DNA from: Nocardiopsis trehalosi NBRC 14201
Lineage (GTDB): Bacteria > Actinomycetota > Actinomycetes > Streptosporangiales > Streptosporangiaceae
DNA: 64,000 nt
Reading direction: 5' to 3'
Assembly: GCF_001552555.1 (NCBI RefSeq)
Contig: NZ_BCRK01000006.1
Coordinates: 1 to 64,000, forward strand
Part shown: piece by piece, positions 1-12,487 of the stretch
Position numbering within the stretch: position 1 is the stretch's first letter
Layout of the letters: every line of letters starts with the position of its first letter
The notes under the pieces: generated by a model
What the model saw: the letters and a program-made list of their open reading frames with translations, nothing else
Databases searched by the model: none
Told to the model about the DNA's origin: nothing
Translations under genes and position numbers: made by a program

Positions 1-1
1 C

Positions 2-379
2 GGCGGGCTGGCCGAGCGCGCGGGCGGCGGGTGGGCGGCCCGCCCCGACGCGCTGCGCAACGCCGCGGCGGCCGGGGCCGCGCCACCCGACCGCCACCCG
101 ATGGCCGGCAGCCGCCCCGACCCGGCGGTGGCCCGCGACTTCACCCGCGACGGCCGCATCGTGGCGCTGCCCGCGCAGCGGGGGCCCCGGCTGGAGCTGC
201 TCGACCACGTCGCGCGCGCCTTCGAACCGGGCATCCGCTACGCCGAGGCGGAGGTCGAGGCGGTGCTGCGCGCCTTCCACGCCGACAGCGCCACGCTCCG
301 CCGCACCCTGGTCGACGAGGGGTTCCTCGACCGCGACACCACCCACTACTGGCGGTGCGGCGGCACGGTCGCGCCGTGA
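2..379 (+). CDS. DUF2087 domain protein, 5' truncated by window edge
   Basis: The reading frame is open from base 2 to a TGA at 377-379, so the true start lies left of the window and 125 residues are visible. The C-terminal ~80 residues (starting RDFTRDGRIVALPAQRGPRL) match the DUF2087 pattern: a short winged-helix-like domain with a conserved RTLVDEGFLDRD segment near the end. DUF2087 proteins are usually about 160-200 residues and often carry an upstream ArsR-like DNA-binding half, which would be the missing part. I infer a small transcriptional regulator; its target is not visible. An internal ATG at 101 gives a 92-residue alternative, but codon use upstream of it looks equally coding. Confidence 0.7.
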   Translation, partial: GGLAERAGGGWAARPDALRNAAAAGAAPPDRHPMAGSRPDPAVARDFTRDGRIVALPAQRGPRLELLDHVARAFEPGIRYAEAEVEAVLRAFHADSATLRRTLVDEGFLDRDTTHYWRCGGTVAP

Positions 380-547
380 CACCGCGCGCCGGCGCCCCGC
401 CGTGCCGTGCCGCCGTGTCGCGCCACCGCGCCACCGCGCGCCGACGCTGCCGGTGCCCCGCCGTGCCACCGCTCCCGCGCGCCGGGGGCGCCGCGCGGCC
501 CGGCCCGGTGTGACGGAGCCGACCTCGCGCCCGCGGCGCCCCGCGCC

Positions 548-553
548 TAGGGT
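548..553 (+). promoter_or_regulatory. -10 box (TAGGGT) of a probable leaderless transcript
   Basis: TAGGGT fits the actinobacterial TANNNT -10 consensus. It lies 9 nt before the ATG at 563, the spacing expected if transcription starts at or next to the start codon. No convincing -35 was seen. Bases 380-547 and 668-773 contain no gene I can support. Confidence 0.4.
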
Positions 554-562
554 TGGGGAGAT

Positions 563-667
563 ATGTCCGGTCCGACGATCTTCCTGCGCATGGTGCTCAT
601 CTCCATGTCGCTCACCAGCACCGATGACGGCCTGTGTCGCCGCCGGTGCCGCCGCCGCGCGCTCTGA
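563..667 (+). CDS. Candidate cysteine-containing leader peptide (34 aa)
   Basis: A 34-codon ORF runs from an ATG at 563 to a TGA at 665-667. It ends GLCRRRCRRRAL, with Cys at positions 25 and 29 inside an Arg-rich tail. It starts directly after a TANNNT box, so it may be leaderless, and it sits 106 nt upstream of a sulfur-compound transporter. Actinobacteria are known to place short Cys-containing leader peptides before sulfur-assimilation genes, where ribosome stalling at Cys codons reports cysteine supply. I infer the same here. I see no obvious terminator/antiterminator pair, so the mechanism, if any, is unproven. Confidence 0.4.
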   Translation: MSGPTIFLRMVLISMSLTSTDDGLCRRRCRRRAL

Positions 668-773
668 CGCGGCCGCCCGCGCGCCCCGCCGCCTCCGGCC
701 GAGGGCGAAGATCCGTCCCCACCGACCGCACACACCCGCCCCCGGGTCCCGCACGCCCAGGAGTCCCGTCGCC

Positions 774-2063
774 ATGACGACAGCCGCCCCCTCGCCCGCG
801 TCGCCGCCCGCCTCCCCGGCGGCCCGCCTGCTCTTCCACAACGCCCTGTCGGCCCCGCCGCCCGCCGCCCCGCGCCCCGAACCGGTGCGCTGGGTGCCGC
901 TGGGCGTCGCGCTGGCCGCCACCGCCGCCCTCGCCGCCTACGTCGGCGCCGTCCACGGCGCCCGGCCCGCCGTGCTGCTGCTGCTCGGCGCCGGACTGGG
1001 CCTGGCGCTGTTCCACTCCCGGTTCGGGTTCACCTCCGCGTGGCGGCAGTTCGTCGCGGTCGGCAACGGCACCGGGCTGCGCGCCCACGCCCTGCTGCTC
1101 GGTACCACCGCCACCCTGTTCGCCCTGGTGATCGGCACCGGCACCGGCCTGTTCGGCAGCACCCCCGAACCGTCGGCCGGGCCCATCGGGGTCGCCCTGT
1201 TCCTCGGTGCGTTCGTGTTCGGCATCGGCATGCAGCTCGGCGGGGCGTGCGCGTCGGGCACCCTGTTCGCGATCGGGTCGGGCCAGTCCGCGATCGTCCT
1301 CACCCTGGGCGGGTTCATCGCCGGCTCGGTGCTCTACAGCGCCGCGTGGCCGCTGGTGGCCGACCTGCCGGCGCTGCCCCCGTTCCTGCTGTCCGACCAC
1401 GTCGGGTGGGCGGGGTCGTGGGCGGTCACCGTCGCGGTGCTCGGCGCGATCGTCGTGGGCACCCGGGTGGTGCAGAACCGGCGCACGCCCCCGCCGGTGG
1501 GCGCGGTGCCCAGCGCGAGCGGCGCCGCCCGCGTCCTGCGCGGCAGCTGGCCGATGCTGGTGGGCGCGGTCGTCCTCGCCGTGCTGGGCGGCGCCGTGCT
1601 GGTCGTCTCCGGCGGCGCGTGGGGCATCACCAGCGCCTTCAACCTGTGGGGCGCCAAGCTGCTCCAGCTGGTCGGCCTGCACCCGGAGGAGTGGGCGTTC
1701 TGGAGCCGGCCGGAGCAGGCCGCGCAGCTCGCCGCGCCGGTGCTCACCGACAAGACGAGCCTCACCGACATCGGCATCATCCTCGGCGCGGCCGTGGCCG
1801 CCGCGGCGGCCGGGGCGTGGAAACTGCACACCGGGCTGCGCGGCAACGTGGTGGCCGCGTCGCTGATCGGCGGCGTGCTGATGGGCGTCGGCGCCCGACT
1901 GGCGGGCGGCTGCAACATCGGCGCCTACCTCGCCGGCATCGCCTCGGGCAGCTTGCACGGGTGGCTGTGGGCCCTCGCCGCCATCGCCGGCACCTGGGTG
2001 GGGCTGCGCGCCCGCACCCTGTTCCGGCTGCCCAACCCCAAGCCGTCCGACAGCGTCTGCTGA
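774..2063 (+). CDS. YeeE/YedE family (TsuA-like) sulfur-compound transporter
   Basis: A 429-residue polytopic membrane protein with about ten hydrophobic segments after a Pro/Ala-rich cytoplasmic N-terminus. It shows the two signatures of the YeeE/YedE (DUF395) family: GGACASGTLFAIGSG near residue 160 and RLAGGCNIG near residue 380. Each contains one of the conserved cysteines that relay thiosulfate through the channel in characterised family members. The ATG at 774 has a good ribosome site (AGGAG, 759-763). The ORF continues upstream in frame but that part is Arg/Pro-rich junk. Substrate (thiosulfate or related) is a family inference. A candidate Cys leader peptide precedes it, which fits sulfur regulation. 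Confidence 0.85.
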   Translation: MTTAAPSPASPPASPAARLLFHNALSAPPPAAPRPEPVRWVPLGVALAATAALAAYVGAVHGARPAVLLLLGAGLGLALFHSRFGFTSAWRQFVAVGNGTGLRAHALLLGTTATLFALVIGTGTGLFGSTPEPSAGPIGVALFLGAFVFGIGMQLGGACASGTLFAIGSGQSAIVLTLGGFIAGSVLYSAAWPLVADLPALPPFLLSDHVGWAGSWAVTVAVLGAIVVGTRVVQNRRTPPPVGAVPSASGAARVLRGSWPMLVGAVVLAVLGGAVLVVSGGAWGITSAFNLWGAKLLQLVGLHPEEWAFWSRPEQAAQLAAPVLTDKTSLTDIGIILGAAVAAAAAGAWKLHTGLRGNVVAASLIGGVLMGVGARLAGGCNIGAYLAGIASGSLHGWLWALAAIAGTWVGLRARTLFRLPNPKPSDSVC

Positions 2064-2096
2064 CCCGCCGGGCGGCCGGACGGCCGCGGCGGGGCC

Positions 2097-3089
2097 TCAG
2101 CCGTCGCCGCGGTCGTCGCCCTCGCGGCTGCCCAGCAGCCGCCGCAGCGACGCCACCCGGTCGGGGTCGAGCCGCCCCTCGGCCACCCCGGTGTCGAGCG
2201 CGCAGCCCGGCGCGTCGGCCGCGTGCGGGCAGCCCGGCGGGCAGTCGGCGGCGGTCGCGGCCAGCTCCGGGAAGCCCGCGACGACGTCGTCGGGGCTGAC
2301 GTGGGCCAAACCGAAGCTGCGCACGCCCGGGGTGTCGATGATCCAGCCGCCCTCGACCGGCAGGGCGACCGCCGACGTGGAGGTGTGCCGGCCGCGCCCG
2401 GTGACCGGGTTGACCCGGCCCACCGCGCGCTCGGCCGCGGGCACCAGCAGGTTCACCAGGGTGGACTTGCCGACCCCCGACGACCCGACGAGCACGCTCA
2501 CCCGCCCCACCAGCCGCTCGGCCAGCGGGGCGAGGTCGCCGTCGCGGCGGGTGGCGACCGCGGGGACCGCCAGCGCCGCGTAGGACGCCAGCAGCGCGTC
2601 CGGCGCGGCGAGGTCGGCCTTGGTGAGGCAGAGCAGCGGGTCGAGCCCGGCGTCGTAGGCCGCCACCAGGCACCGGTCGACGAACCGGGGCTGCGGCTCG
2701 GGGTCGGCCAGGGCGCAGACGATGACGAGCTGGTCGGCGTTGGCGACGATGATCCGCTCGACCGGGTCGGTGTCGTCGGCGGTGCGGCGCAGCACCGACC
2801 GGCGCTCCTCGACCCGCACCACCCGCGCCAGGGTGTCGGGGCGCCCGGAGAGGTCGCCCACCAGCGCGACCCGGTCGCCGACGACGATGCTGCCCCGGCC
2901 CAGTTCGCGCGCCTTCATGGCGACGACCGGGCTGCCGTCGACCAGGCACCGGTACCGGCCGCGGTCGACCGCGGTGACGAACCCGGAGCGGGCGTCGTCG
3001 TGCTTGGGCCGGGTGCGGGTGCGGGGCCGCGACCCCCCGCGCGCGCGTACGCGGACGTCGTCCTCGTCGAGGTAGCGGCCACCGCTCAA
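2097..3089 (-). CDS. rsgA: Ribosome small-subunit-dependent GTPase A (RsgA)
   Basis: A 330-residue circularly permuted GTPase that acts in late 30S subunit maturation. Order visible: OB-like N-terminal region; G4 motif TKAD at 156-159; P-loop GSSGVGKS at 202-209; G3 DTPG at 252-255; C-terminal zinc-binding set C283, C287, H289, C296. G4 before G1 is the family hallmark. The start is TTG at 3089, overlapping the aroA stop in a TTGA, which implies translational coupling to aroA; no other start fits the N-terminal length. The aroA-rsgA pair is also found in mycobacteria. Confidence 0.95.
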   Translation of the reverse strand: MSGGRYLDEDDVRVRARGGSRPRTRTRPKHDDARSGFVTAVDRGRYRCLVDGSPVVAMKARELGRGSIVVGDRVALVGDLSGRPDTLARVVRVEERRSVLRRTADDTDPVERIIVANADQLVIVCALADPEPQPRFVDRCLVAAYDAGLDPLLCLTKADLAAPDALLASYAALAVPAVATRRDGDLAPLAERLVGRVSVLVGSSGVGKSTLVNLLVPAAERAVGRVNPVTGRGRHTSTSAVALPVEGGWIIDTPGVRSFGLAHVSPDDVVAGFPELAATAADCPPGCPHAADAPGCALDTGVAEGRLDPDRVASLRRLLGSREGDDRGDG

Positions 3090-4363
3090 GGGGCGACCAC
3101 CCCGGTCCACAGCCCGGGGAAGTCGGGCAGGGTCTTCCCGGTGGTGGCGATGTCCTCGACCAGCACCCCCGGCACAACGAGCCCGATGACCGCGCCGGAG
3201 GTGGCCATGCGGTGGTCGTCGTAGCTGCGGAACACCCCGCCGCGCAGCGGGCGGGGGCGGATGACCAGGCCGTCGGGCAGCTCCTCGGCGTCGCCGCCGA
3301 GCCGGTTGACCTCGCGCGCCAGGGCGGCGATCCGGTCGGTCTCGTGCCGGCGCAGGTGGGCGATGCCGGTCAGCCGCGACGGGGAGTCGGCCAGCGCCGC
3401 GACGGCCGCGATCGTGGGGGTGAGTTCGCCGACCTCGCGCAGGTCGGCGGTGATGCCGCGGACCGTGCCGGTGCCGCGCAGGGTGAGGCCGTCGGGGCCG
3501 TGCTCGACGGCGCCGCCCATGTCGGTGAACAGTCCGCGCAGCGCGTCGCCCGGCTGGGTGGTGCGCGCGGGCCAGTCGCGGACGGTCACCCGGCCGCCGG
3601 TGACCAGCGCGGCGGCCAGGAACGGCGCGGCGTTGGACAGGTCGGGTTCGACGACGACCTCGGCGGCCTTGATCGGGCCGGGGGCGACCCGCCACACGTC
3701 GGGGACCGAGGTGTCGACCTCGACCCCGGCGTCGCGCAGCATCGCGGCGGTCATGTCGAGGTGCGGCTGCGAGGGCACCGGCGGCCCCTCGTGGCGGACC
3801 TCGACCCCGTTGCGGAAGCGGGCGCCGCTGAGCAGCAGCGCGGAGATGAACTGCGACGACCCGGACGCGTCGACGGTGACCGCGCCGCCCGGCACCGCCC
3901 CGGTGCCGCGGACGGTGAGCGGCAGCGCGCCGCGCCCGCCGTCGTCGATGTCGGCGCCGAGGGCGCGCAGCGCCGACAGCAGCGGGCCCACCGGGCGCTC
4001 GCGGGCGCGGGGGTCGCCGTCGAAGCGGACCTCGCCGTCGGCCAGCGCCGCCACCGGCGGCACGAACCGCATGACCGTGCCCGCGTTGCCGACGTCGACC
4101 GCCGCGGGGCCGCGCGGCGGCGCGGGCACGACGGCCCAGTCGGCGCCGTCGGCGGTGACGCCGGTGCCCAGCGAGCGCAGCGCCGCCGCCATGAGGTCGG
4201 TGTCGCGGCTGCGCAGCGGGCGGCGCACCACGCTGGGGGTCTCCGACAGGGCGGCGAGGACCAGCGCCCGGTTGGTCATCGACTTGGAGCCGGGCAGGGT
4301 GACCTCGGCGTCGACCGGGCCGGCGGCCGCGGGGGCGGGCCAGTGCGGGGCGGAAGCAGGCAT
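3086..4363 (-). CDS. aroA: 3-phosphoshikimate 1-carboxyvinyltransferase (EPSP synthase)
   Basis: 425 residues, the usual length. It transfers the enolpyruvyl group of PEP to shikimate-3-phosphate in the shikimate pathway (cytoplasm). Diagnostic motifs: [17 protein letters not shown] near the N-terminus (substrate Lys/Ser), [10 protein letters not shown] at about 92-101, [14 protein letters not shown] in the middle, and an [11 protein letters not shown] segment near residue 340. It is the first gene of a two-gene unit with rsgA. A TAACCT -10 box lies 6 nt before the ATG, and no ribosome-binding site is present, so translation is probably leaderless. Confidence 0.96.
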   Translation of the reverse strand: MPASAPHWPAPAAAGPVDAEVTLPGSKSMTNRALVLAALSETPSVVRRPLRSRDTDLMAAALRSLGTGVTADGADWAVVPAPPRGPAAVDVGNAGTVMRFVPPVAALADGEVRFDGDPRARERPVGPLLSALRALGADIDDGGRGALPLTVRGTGAVPGGAVTVDASGSSQFISALLLSGARFRNGVEVRHEGPPVPSQPHLDMTAAMLRDAGVEVDTSVPDVWRVAPGPIKAAEVVVEPDLSNAAPFLAAALVTGGRVTVRDWPARTTQPGDALRGLFTDMGGAVEHGPDGLTLRGTGTVRGITADLREVGELTPTIAAVAALADSPSRLTGIAHLRRHETDRIAALAREVNRLGGDAEELPDGLVIRPRPLRGGVFRSYDDHRMATSGAVIGLVVPGVLVEDIATTGKTLPDFPGLWTGVVAP

Positions 4364-4369
4364 AGCCCA

Positions 4370-4375
4370 AGGTTA
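4370..4375 (-). promoter_or_regulatory. -10 box of aroA-rsgA, leaderless
   Basis: On the minus strand TAACCT (TANNNT) is followed by six bases and then the aroA ATG at 4363. The spacing puts the predicted transcription start on or beside the start codon. Confidence 0.45.
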
Positions 4376-4495
4376 GCCGTCCCGGACGGCGGGGCGGGCG
4401 GCGCCGGGCGGCCGGCGTGCGGCACCCTGGAGGGGTCCGGGGGAGCGGCGGGGCGCGCGCCCGCGCCCCGCCGCAGCACCGCAGGGGAGGCCGCC

Positions 4496-5002
4496 ATGGG
4501 CGACAAGGTCCACCACTTCGAGGTCCGCACCCGCTGGACCGGCAACACCGGGGCGGGCACCACCTCCTACCGGGGGTACGGGCGCGGGCACGACGTCGAG
4601 GCCGACGGCCGGCCGGTGCTGCGGGCGTCGGCCGCCGCCGCGTTCCGCGGCGACCCGGAGCGGTGGAACCCCGAGGACCTGCTCCTCGCCGCGCTCAGCG
4701 AGTGCCACATGCTGTCCTACCTGGCGCTGTCCGTAGCGGCGGGCGTCGACGTGGTCGCCTACACCGACACGGCCACCGCCTCCCTGGTGACCCGCGCCGA
4801 CGCCTCGGGGGAGTTCACCGAGGCGGTGCTGCGCCCCGTGGTGACGGTCGCCGCGCCGGACATGGCCGACGCGGCCCGGGACCTGCACGCGCGGGCGCAC
4901 CGGGCCTGCTTCATCGCGCGTTCGGTGAACTTCCCGGTGCGCCACGAGGCGGTCGTCCGCGTCGCGGACGGGGACACCGGCGCCGGGCCGCAGGGCGCGT
5001 AG
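4496..5002 (+). CDS. OsmC family protein
   Basis: A 168-residue protein with the OsmC/Ohr fold pattern. A long N-terminal strand region leads to WNPEDLLLAALSECHMLSY, which carries the first redox Cys; RACFIARSVNFPV carries the second. The pair reduces organic or fatty-acid hydroperoxides in characterised members, so a thiol peroxidase role is the family inference. The ATG at 4496 has a strong ribosome site (AGGGGAGG, 4483-4490). It is divergent from aroA. It belongs to the general OsmC group rather than clearly to Ohr, so substrate and reductant are unknown. Confidence 0.85.
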   Translation: MGDKVHHFEVRTRWTGNTGAGTTSYRGYGRGHDVEADGRPVLRASAAAAFRGDPERWNPEDLLLAALSECHMLSYLALSVAAGVDVVAYTDTATASLVTRADASGEFTEAVLRPVVTVAAPDMADAARDLHARAHRACFIARSVNFPVRHEAVVRVADGDTGAGPQGA

Positions 5003-5262
5003 GAGGCCTCCGGCGGACGCCGGCCGGGACGCGCGGGCGCGTGGCGGACCGGAGGTCACGAGACGGATTCGATATGACCGAAACGCAAATAATGGTCGGT
5101 GGGACGCACTAGTTTGCGGGCGATGGCAGAGCGCGGTCGGGCATTCCCCGGTGCCCGCACACCGCAGCACGAGCCCTTTGCGGCAGGACGGCCGGGACGG
5201 AGCGCGTCATCCAGGGCGGGCGCGCCGCCGGGCGCCATGCCCGTCATCGAAACAAGGTACGC

Positions 5263-6708
5263 ATGTCCCCCCAGACCACCGGTTTCGCGCTGCTCCTCCT
5301 CGGCGCCCTCCTGTTGCTCGCCAAGCTCGTCCGCACCCGATGGCGCACCGCGCGCCGGCTCTTCCTACCCAGCTCCATCATCGGCGGCACCATCGCCCTC
5401 CTGCTCGGCCCCGAACTGCTGGGCCGCGCGGCCGCCGCCCTCGGCGCCGCCCCGCTGTCCGGCGGCCTGTTCGGCGCGGACGTCTACGACGTCTGGCGGG
5501 TCCTGCCCGAGCTGCTGATCTCGGTGGTGTTCGCCGCCCTGTTCCTCGGCCAGCCGCTGCCCCGCCTCTCCGCGGCCAGCCGGCTCGCCGCCCCCCAGAT
5601 CACCTTCGGCCTGGCGCAGTGCGCCGGGCAGTACGTCATCGGGCTGCTCCTGGCGCAGTGCGTCCTCGGCCCGGTGTTCGGGCTCCCGGCGGTCTCCGGC
5701 GTGCTGCTGGAGGTCGCGTTCGAGGGCGGCCCGGGCACCGTCGCCCGCCTCGGCGACACCTTCGCCAACGCCGGCTTCGCCGAAGGGCGCGAACTCGCGC
5801 TCGCCCTCGCCACCACCGGCATGCTCGCCGCCATCATCACCGGCATCGCGCTGGTCAACTGGGGCGTCCGGCGCGGCCACACCGCCGAACTGTTCATCGG
5901 CGGGCGGCGGCACGTCGGCGAGCAGATCGGCCGGGAGGAGGGCGGGGCGCCGTCCCGCCCGGCCGCGCCGGCCGCCGCCCGGCGCGTCGGCGTCGAACCG
6001 CTGGTCATGCACGTCGGGCTCATCGCCGTCGCCATCATGGTCGGCCAGGGCCTGCTCCGGCTCTGCCAGGCCGTCGAGCAGGCGCTCTTCCCCGGCGGCA
6101 TCGAGGTGTTCGCCTACGTCCCGCTGTTCCCGCTCGCCATGTTCGGCGGTGTCATCGTCCAGGCGCTCGTCGACCGGTTCGCCCCGCCCGGGTTCGTCGA
6201 CCGCGCGCTGATCGGCCGCGTCCAGGGGTTCACCCTGGAGGTCATCGTCATCACCGCCCTGGGCTCGCTGTCGCTGACCGTCATCGCCGCGCACCTCGCC
6301 CCGTTCCTCATCCTGGCCACCGCGGGGGTCGTGTGGTGCGTCGGCTCCTTCGTGCTGCTCGCCCCCCGCATGCTCCCCTCGCACTGGTTCGAGCTGGGCA
6401 TCGGCAACCTCGGCCAGACCCTCGGCGTGAGCGCCGTCGGCCTCATGCTGATCCGGCTCGCCGACCCCGGGCTGCGCTCCCCGGCGCTGGAGGCGTTCGG
6501 CTACAAGCAGCTCGCCGTCCAGCCGTTCTTCGGCGGCGGCATCGTCACCGCGGTGCAGATCCCGCTGATCCTGCACTACGGCCCGTGGCCGTTCCTGCTC
6601 GGCGCCTCCCTGGTGCTGGCGCTCACGCTGGCGCTCGGCCTGCTCGTGTTCGGCCGCATGCGCCCGCTGGACGACCGGGCCGGCGCCTCGGACGCCGTCC
6701 CCGCCTGA
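5263..6708 (+). CDS. GltS-like sodium/glutamate symporter family permease
   Basis: A 481-residue membrane protein with about ten helices. Features of the glutamate:sodium symporter (ESS, GltS) family: an N-terminal SSIIGGTIALLLGPE, GQYVIGLLLAQCVLG, and LEVAFEGGPGTVARLGDTF, which corresponds to the Gly-rich re-entrant loop of GltS. The second half repeats the pattern after a polar linker (about residues 210-250). The start ATG at 5263 has an AAGG 5-7 nt upstream. The preceding 260 bp contain AT-richer sequence and an ACCGA...TCGGT inverted repeat (about 5077-5100) that could be regulatory. Glutamate as substrate is not proven. Confidence 0.75.
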   Translation: MSPQTTGFALLLLGALLLLAKLVRTRWRTARRLFLPSSIIGGTIALLLGPELLGRAAAALGAAPLSGGLFGADVYDVWRVLPELLISVVFAALFLGQPLPRLSAASRLAAPQITFGLAQCAGQYVIGLLLAQCVLGPVFGLPAVSGVLLEVAFEGGPGTVARLGDTFANAGFAEGRELALALATTGMLAAIITGIALVNWGVRRGHTAELFIGGRRHVGEQIGREEGGAPSRPAAPAAARRVGVEPLVMHVGLIAVAIMVGQGLLRLCQAVEQALFPGGIEVFAYVPLFPLAMFGGVIVQALVDRFAPPGFVDRALIGRVQGFTLEVIVITALGSLSLTVIAAHLAPFLILATAGVVWCVGSFVLLAPRMLPSHWFELGIGNLGQTLGVSAVGLMLIRLADPGLRSPALEAFGYKQLAVQPFFGGGIVTAVQIPLILHYGPWPFLLGASLVLALTLALGLLVFGRMRPLDDRAGASDAVPA

Positions 6709-6768
6709 CCCCGCGCCGGGCGGCGCCCCCGTCGGCGCCGCCCGCCCGCGGCTGGCACACTGGAGCCC

Positions 6769-9545
<2,777 letters not shown>

Positions 9546-9550
9546 CGCCC

Positions 9551-9579
9551 GGGGGCGGCGGCCGGTGGCCGCCGCCCCC
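9551..9579. terminator. Bidirectional hairpin between convergent thiC and methyltransferase gene
   Basis: A perfect 13-bp stem (GGGGGCGGCGGCC / GGCCGCCGCCCCC) with a 3-nt loop fills the 39-bp gap between two convergent genes. No U-tract, which is usual in high-GC actinobacteria. Confidence 0.6.
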
Positions 9580-9584
9580 GCGGT

Positions 9585-10427
9585 TCACGGCTTGCGCGCG
9601 CTGGCGAGCAGGTGCACGCCGACGTAGTCGTCGGACTCGGCGGCCTTGAGCTCCATCTCGACCAGGTGGGCGAGCATGTGCGGGTCGCGCGGCAGCATCA
9701 TCTCGACGGTGGAGGCCGACAGCACGGTGCGCGGCCGGATCCAGTCGAGTTCCAGGCCGACGTCGGTCAGCAGTTCGGCGAGCTGCTCGGCGGTGAAGCA
9801 GCGCGTGATCGACCCGTCCGGCCAGGGCACCAGCAGCACGTCGGCGCTGGGGGCGTGGCTGAGTTCGGGCCAGCAGTCCTGCTCGGCCAGCAGCGCCATG
9901 CCCAGCACGACGGAGTCGACGCACAGCAGCGTGCGCCCGCCCGGGCGCAGCACCCGCGCGATCTCGCCGAGGGAGGCCTCGGTGGCGAGGTGGCGGGAGA
10001 GCACCCGGTTGTCGGCCACAACGGAGTCGAAGGCGTCGGAGGCGAAGCTCGACAGGAACGTGCTGTCGGCGACGACCGGGCGGAGCCGGCCGGGGGCGTG
10101 CCGCGGCGGGGTGCGGGCGTGCCCGTTGACCAGGGTCAGCGGCGGCCGCACGGTGACATCGGTGGAGGGCAGCAGGGTGACGACGTCGTGCCCGGCGGCC
10201 ACCGCGCGCTGGGCGCCGCGGAAGTCGGGGCTGGAGAGGTCGAGCACCCGGCCGGGTTCGGCGGGCAGCCACCGCGCGAGCTGGGCGTCGGCCACGGCCC
10301 AGTAGAACCGCCAGTACGCCGACAGGGAGTCGGTGGTGGCGAAGTGGGCCGCGGTGGACCGCGCGCGGTGGGGGTCGGTGGGGGATGCGGCCGGCGGGTG
10401 GGACGCGGAGTCGGCGGACGGTCGCAC
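9585..10427 (-). CDS. Class I SAM-dependent methyltransferase, function unknown
   Basis: 280 residues. A Rossmann-type methyltransferase is suggested by [24 protein letters not shown] (motif I region, with the usual Gly-rich loop altered to LSSPDFRGA), [16 protein letters not shown] (motif IV region) and [16 protein letters not shown] (motif VI/post-IV). The C-terminus has no distinctive motif. GTG at 10427 is chosen because AGAGGAG lies 5 nt upstream (10433-10439); the frame extends further but without a start signal. It is divergent from sigR. Substrate unknown. The altered motif I makes weak or lost SAM binding possible. Confidence 0.6.
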   Translation of the reverse strand: MRPSADSASHPPAASPTDPHRARSTAAHFATTDSLSAYWRFYWAVADAQLARWLPAEPGRVLDLSSPDFRGAQRAVAAGHDVVTLLPSTDVTVRPPLTLVNGHARTPPRHAPGRLRPVVADSTFLSSFASDAFDSVVADNRVLSRHLATEASLGEIARVLRPGGRTLLCVDSVVLGMALLAEQDCWPELSHAPSADVLLVPWPDGSITRCFTAEQLAELLTDVGLELDWIRPRTVLSASTVEMMLPRDPHMLAHLVEMELKAAESDDYVGVHLLASARKP

Positions 10428-10582
10428 GCACGCTCCTCTCGCACGGTCCCGGGTCTTTGCTCTCGGTTTTACCCGTACTCTCGCACGCTGCACCTCCGGG
10501 AACGCGCGGAAACCGAAAGTTCGCGGCGGGCGGACACGGGTGCGCACGGGGGGATACGGGGCGGACACGGGCGGTCCGGCGC

Positions 10583-10609
10583 GGAATCAGGGCGGGGCCC
10601 CCGTTGTTG
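10583..10609 (+). promoter_or_regulatory. Sigma-R-type promoter for sigR (GGAAT-N18-GTTG)
   Basis: GGAAT at 10583-10587, 18 bp, then GTTG at 10606-10609. This is the exact spacing of the sigma-R consensus GGAAT-N18-GTT known from Streptomyces. It lies about 96 bp before an in-frame upstream ATG (10705) and about 237 bp before the main start. It predicts positive autoregulation under disulfide stress. Confidence 0.65.
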
Positions 10610-10845
10610 GCACGGTCATCACCGCACCGGTCGGCCGCACCCCGACCGCGGGACGCCGCGGAGGTGTGCGCGCGCCGCCGGACCTCGACAGTAAAGGCAG
10701 GTCAATGCCAGCCGCTACCGCGATTTTGCCGGATACCCGGTCCGGCGCGGCGCCGCCCGCCGGGGACGGACCGCCCGTTTCCCCCTGGTCGTATCGTGAG
10801 GCTACGGTTGCCCCACGGGAGACCAGTACAGGGAGGCAGGCCGGC

Positions 10846-11480
<635 letters not shown>

Positions 11481-11484
<4 letters not shown>

Positions 11485-11765
11485 ACTGCGGCGGCGAGCA
11501 CGCGACACCGTGCAGCGAGATCCTGGCGCGGGTCTACAGCTACATCGACGGTGAGCTGGAGGAGACCAACTGCGCCGAGATCCGGGACCACCTCGACGAG
11601 TGCGGTCCGTGCCTGGCGGAGTACGGCCTCGAGGAGGTCGTGAAGAAGCTGGTGGCGAAGCACTGCGGGTGCGACCCGGTGCCGGGCGACCTCCGGGGGA
11701 AGGTGCTGCACCGGCTGGAGCTGGCGCGGGCGGACGAGGCGGTCCGGGAGGCACGGGTGGAATAG
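11481..11765 (+). CDS. rsrA: Anti-sigma factor RsrA (zinc redox switch)
   Basis: 94 residues, ATGA-overlapped with sigR, hence co-translated. Cys/His pattern C3, C11, C31, H37, C41, C44, then H61-C62-G-C64, which aligns residue for residue with S. coelicolor RsrA except near the last pair (CC there, HCGC here). The H37-x3-C41-x2-C44 core is the zinc-anti-sigma motif. Reduced RsrA holds sigma-R; oxidation forms a disulfide (C11-C44 in Streptomyces), expels zinc and frees it. No regulator other than the sigR promoter is visible. Confidence 0.95.
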
Positions 11766-11817
11766 TACGTCCCATTTTCCCCTTGTGATCATATTTATGC
11801 GAATTCAAGGACGAGCT

Positions 11818-11853
11818 GACGGCGGCCGGTGGACCGGCCGCCGTCCGTGTTTT
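11818..11853 (+). terminator. Terminator of sigR-rsrA
   Basis: A perfect 13-bp stem (GACGGCGGCCGGT / ACCGGCCGCCGTC) with a 2-nt loop at 11818-11845, followed by CGTGTTTT. A canonical intrinsic terminator 50 bp after the rsrA stop. Confidence 0.8.
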
Positions 11854-12342
11854 CCGGGGGTCCGGAACACCCGGTGGTGCGCCGGGGCCAGGGCGGGTGG
11901 CCCGGTCGGCGGGTGGAATTTTCGGAGCGGCACGCGACACGCCCGGGCGGGTGTCCGATTCCGCGAACGGCGGGCCGCCGTCCTTCCCGGCGTCCCCTCC
12001 GCGCCATCGCTCAAAGGCCACTACACTGAGTGATCATGCCAGGTGAGGGCGGCGGGTGGCGCCGAACGGAGATGTCGGTGGAAACGGCGATTCCGGGGAA
12101 AGGAGCCGTTCGGAGTTGATTGCGCAGCGTGATGCTCTTTTCTCCGAATCGGTTTAGTAATTTCGCGATCCGAAAGCGCGGAACGCGCCGATCCGGATGT
12201 CCGCCGTGCGGTCCGCCGATGGGAAAACGGTCGACCGCCTGTTGCCGTTAAACTGGCCGCCATATCCACCGTATGGGGTAATTCGCGCTCTGCGATCCGG
12301 GGGAACGCGCGGGCGCGGCCCACATCTCTCAGGGGGGTCCAC
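11854..12342 (+). other. Intergenic stretch of ~490 bp, relatively AT-rich
   Basis: No conserved gene is visible. A TACACT -10-like box (12022-12027) is followed 8 nt later by an ATG (12036) opening a 27-codon ORF to 12119. It could be a leaderless microprotein or chance. The segment 12120-12290 has runs such as TTTAGTAATTTCGCG, unusual for this genome, and may hold promoters for the downstream membrane-protein operon. Confidence 0.3.
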
Positions 12343-12429
12343 ATGCTTTTGCTGTTGGCGAAAACCGGCATCCTGTTCATCCTCGCGAGCCGGTTCGTAC
12401 CGGGCGTGAGCGGGTGGTCCTGGTGGTAG
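12343..12429 (+). CDS. Candidate 28-aa hydrophobic membrane peptide
   Basis: An ATG at 12343 preceded by a strong AGGGGGG (12331-12337) opens a 28-codon ORF ending TAG at 12427-12429. The product begins MLLLLAKTGILFILASRFV and ends WSWW: one transmembrane segment with an aromatic C-terminal belt. It lies 58 nt before the HD-GYP gene. Good ribosome site, amphipathic ends and hydrophobicity argue for a real small membrane protein; no homolog is recognised. Too short to exclude chance. Confidence 0.4.
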   Translation: MLLLLAKTGILFILASRFVPGVSGWSWW

Positions 12430-12487
12430 AACGGAATCGATGAAAACATGACAGTTCGGTCGGCTGTGGGGCGGGAGGTACCGGGAA

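Noticed and set aside
10498-10521. Alternative sigma-R promoter GGGAAC...GTT upstream of sigR
   Set aside because: The spacing is 15 bp instead of 18-19 and the -35 ends in C. The 10583-10609 match has the correct spacing.
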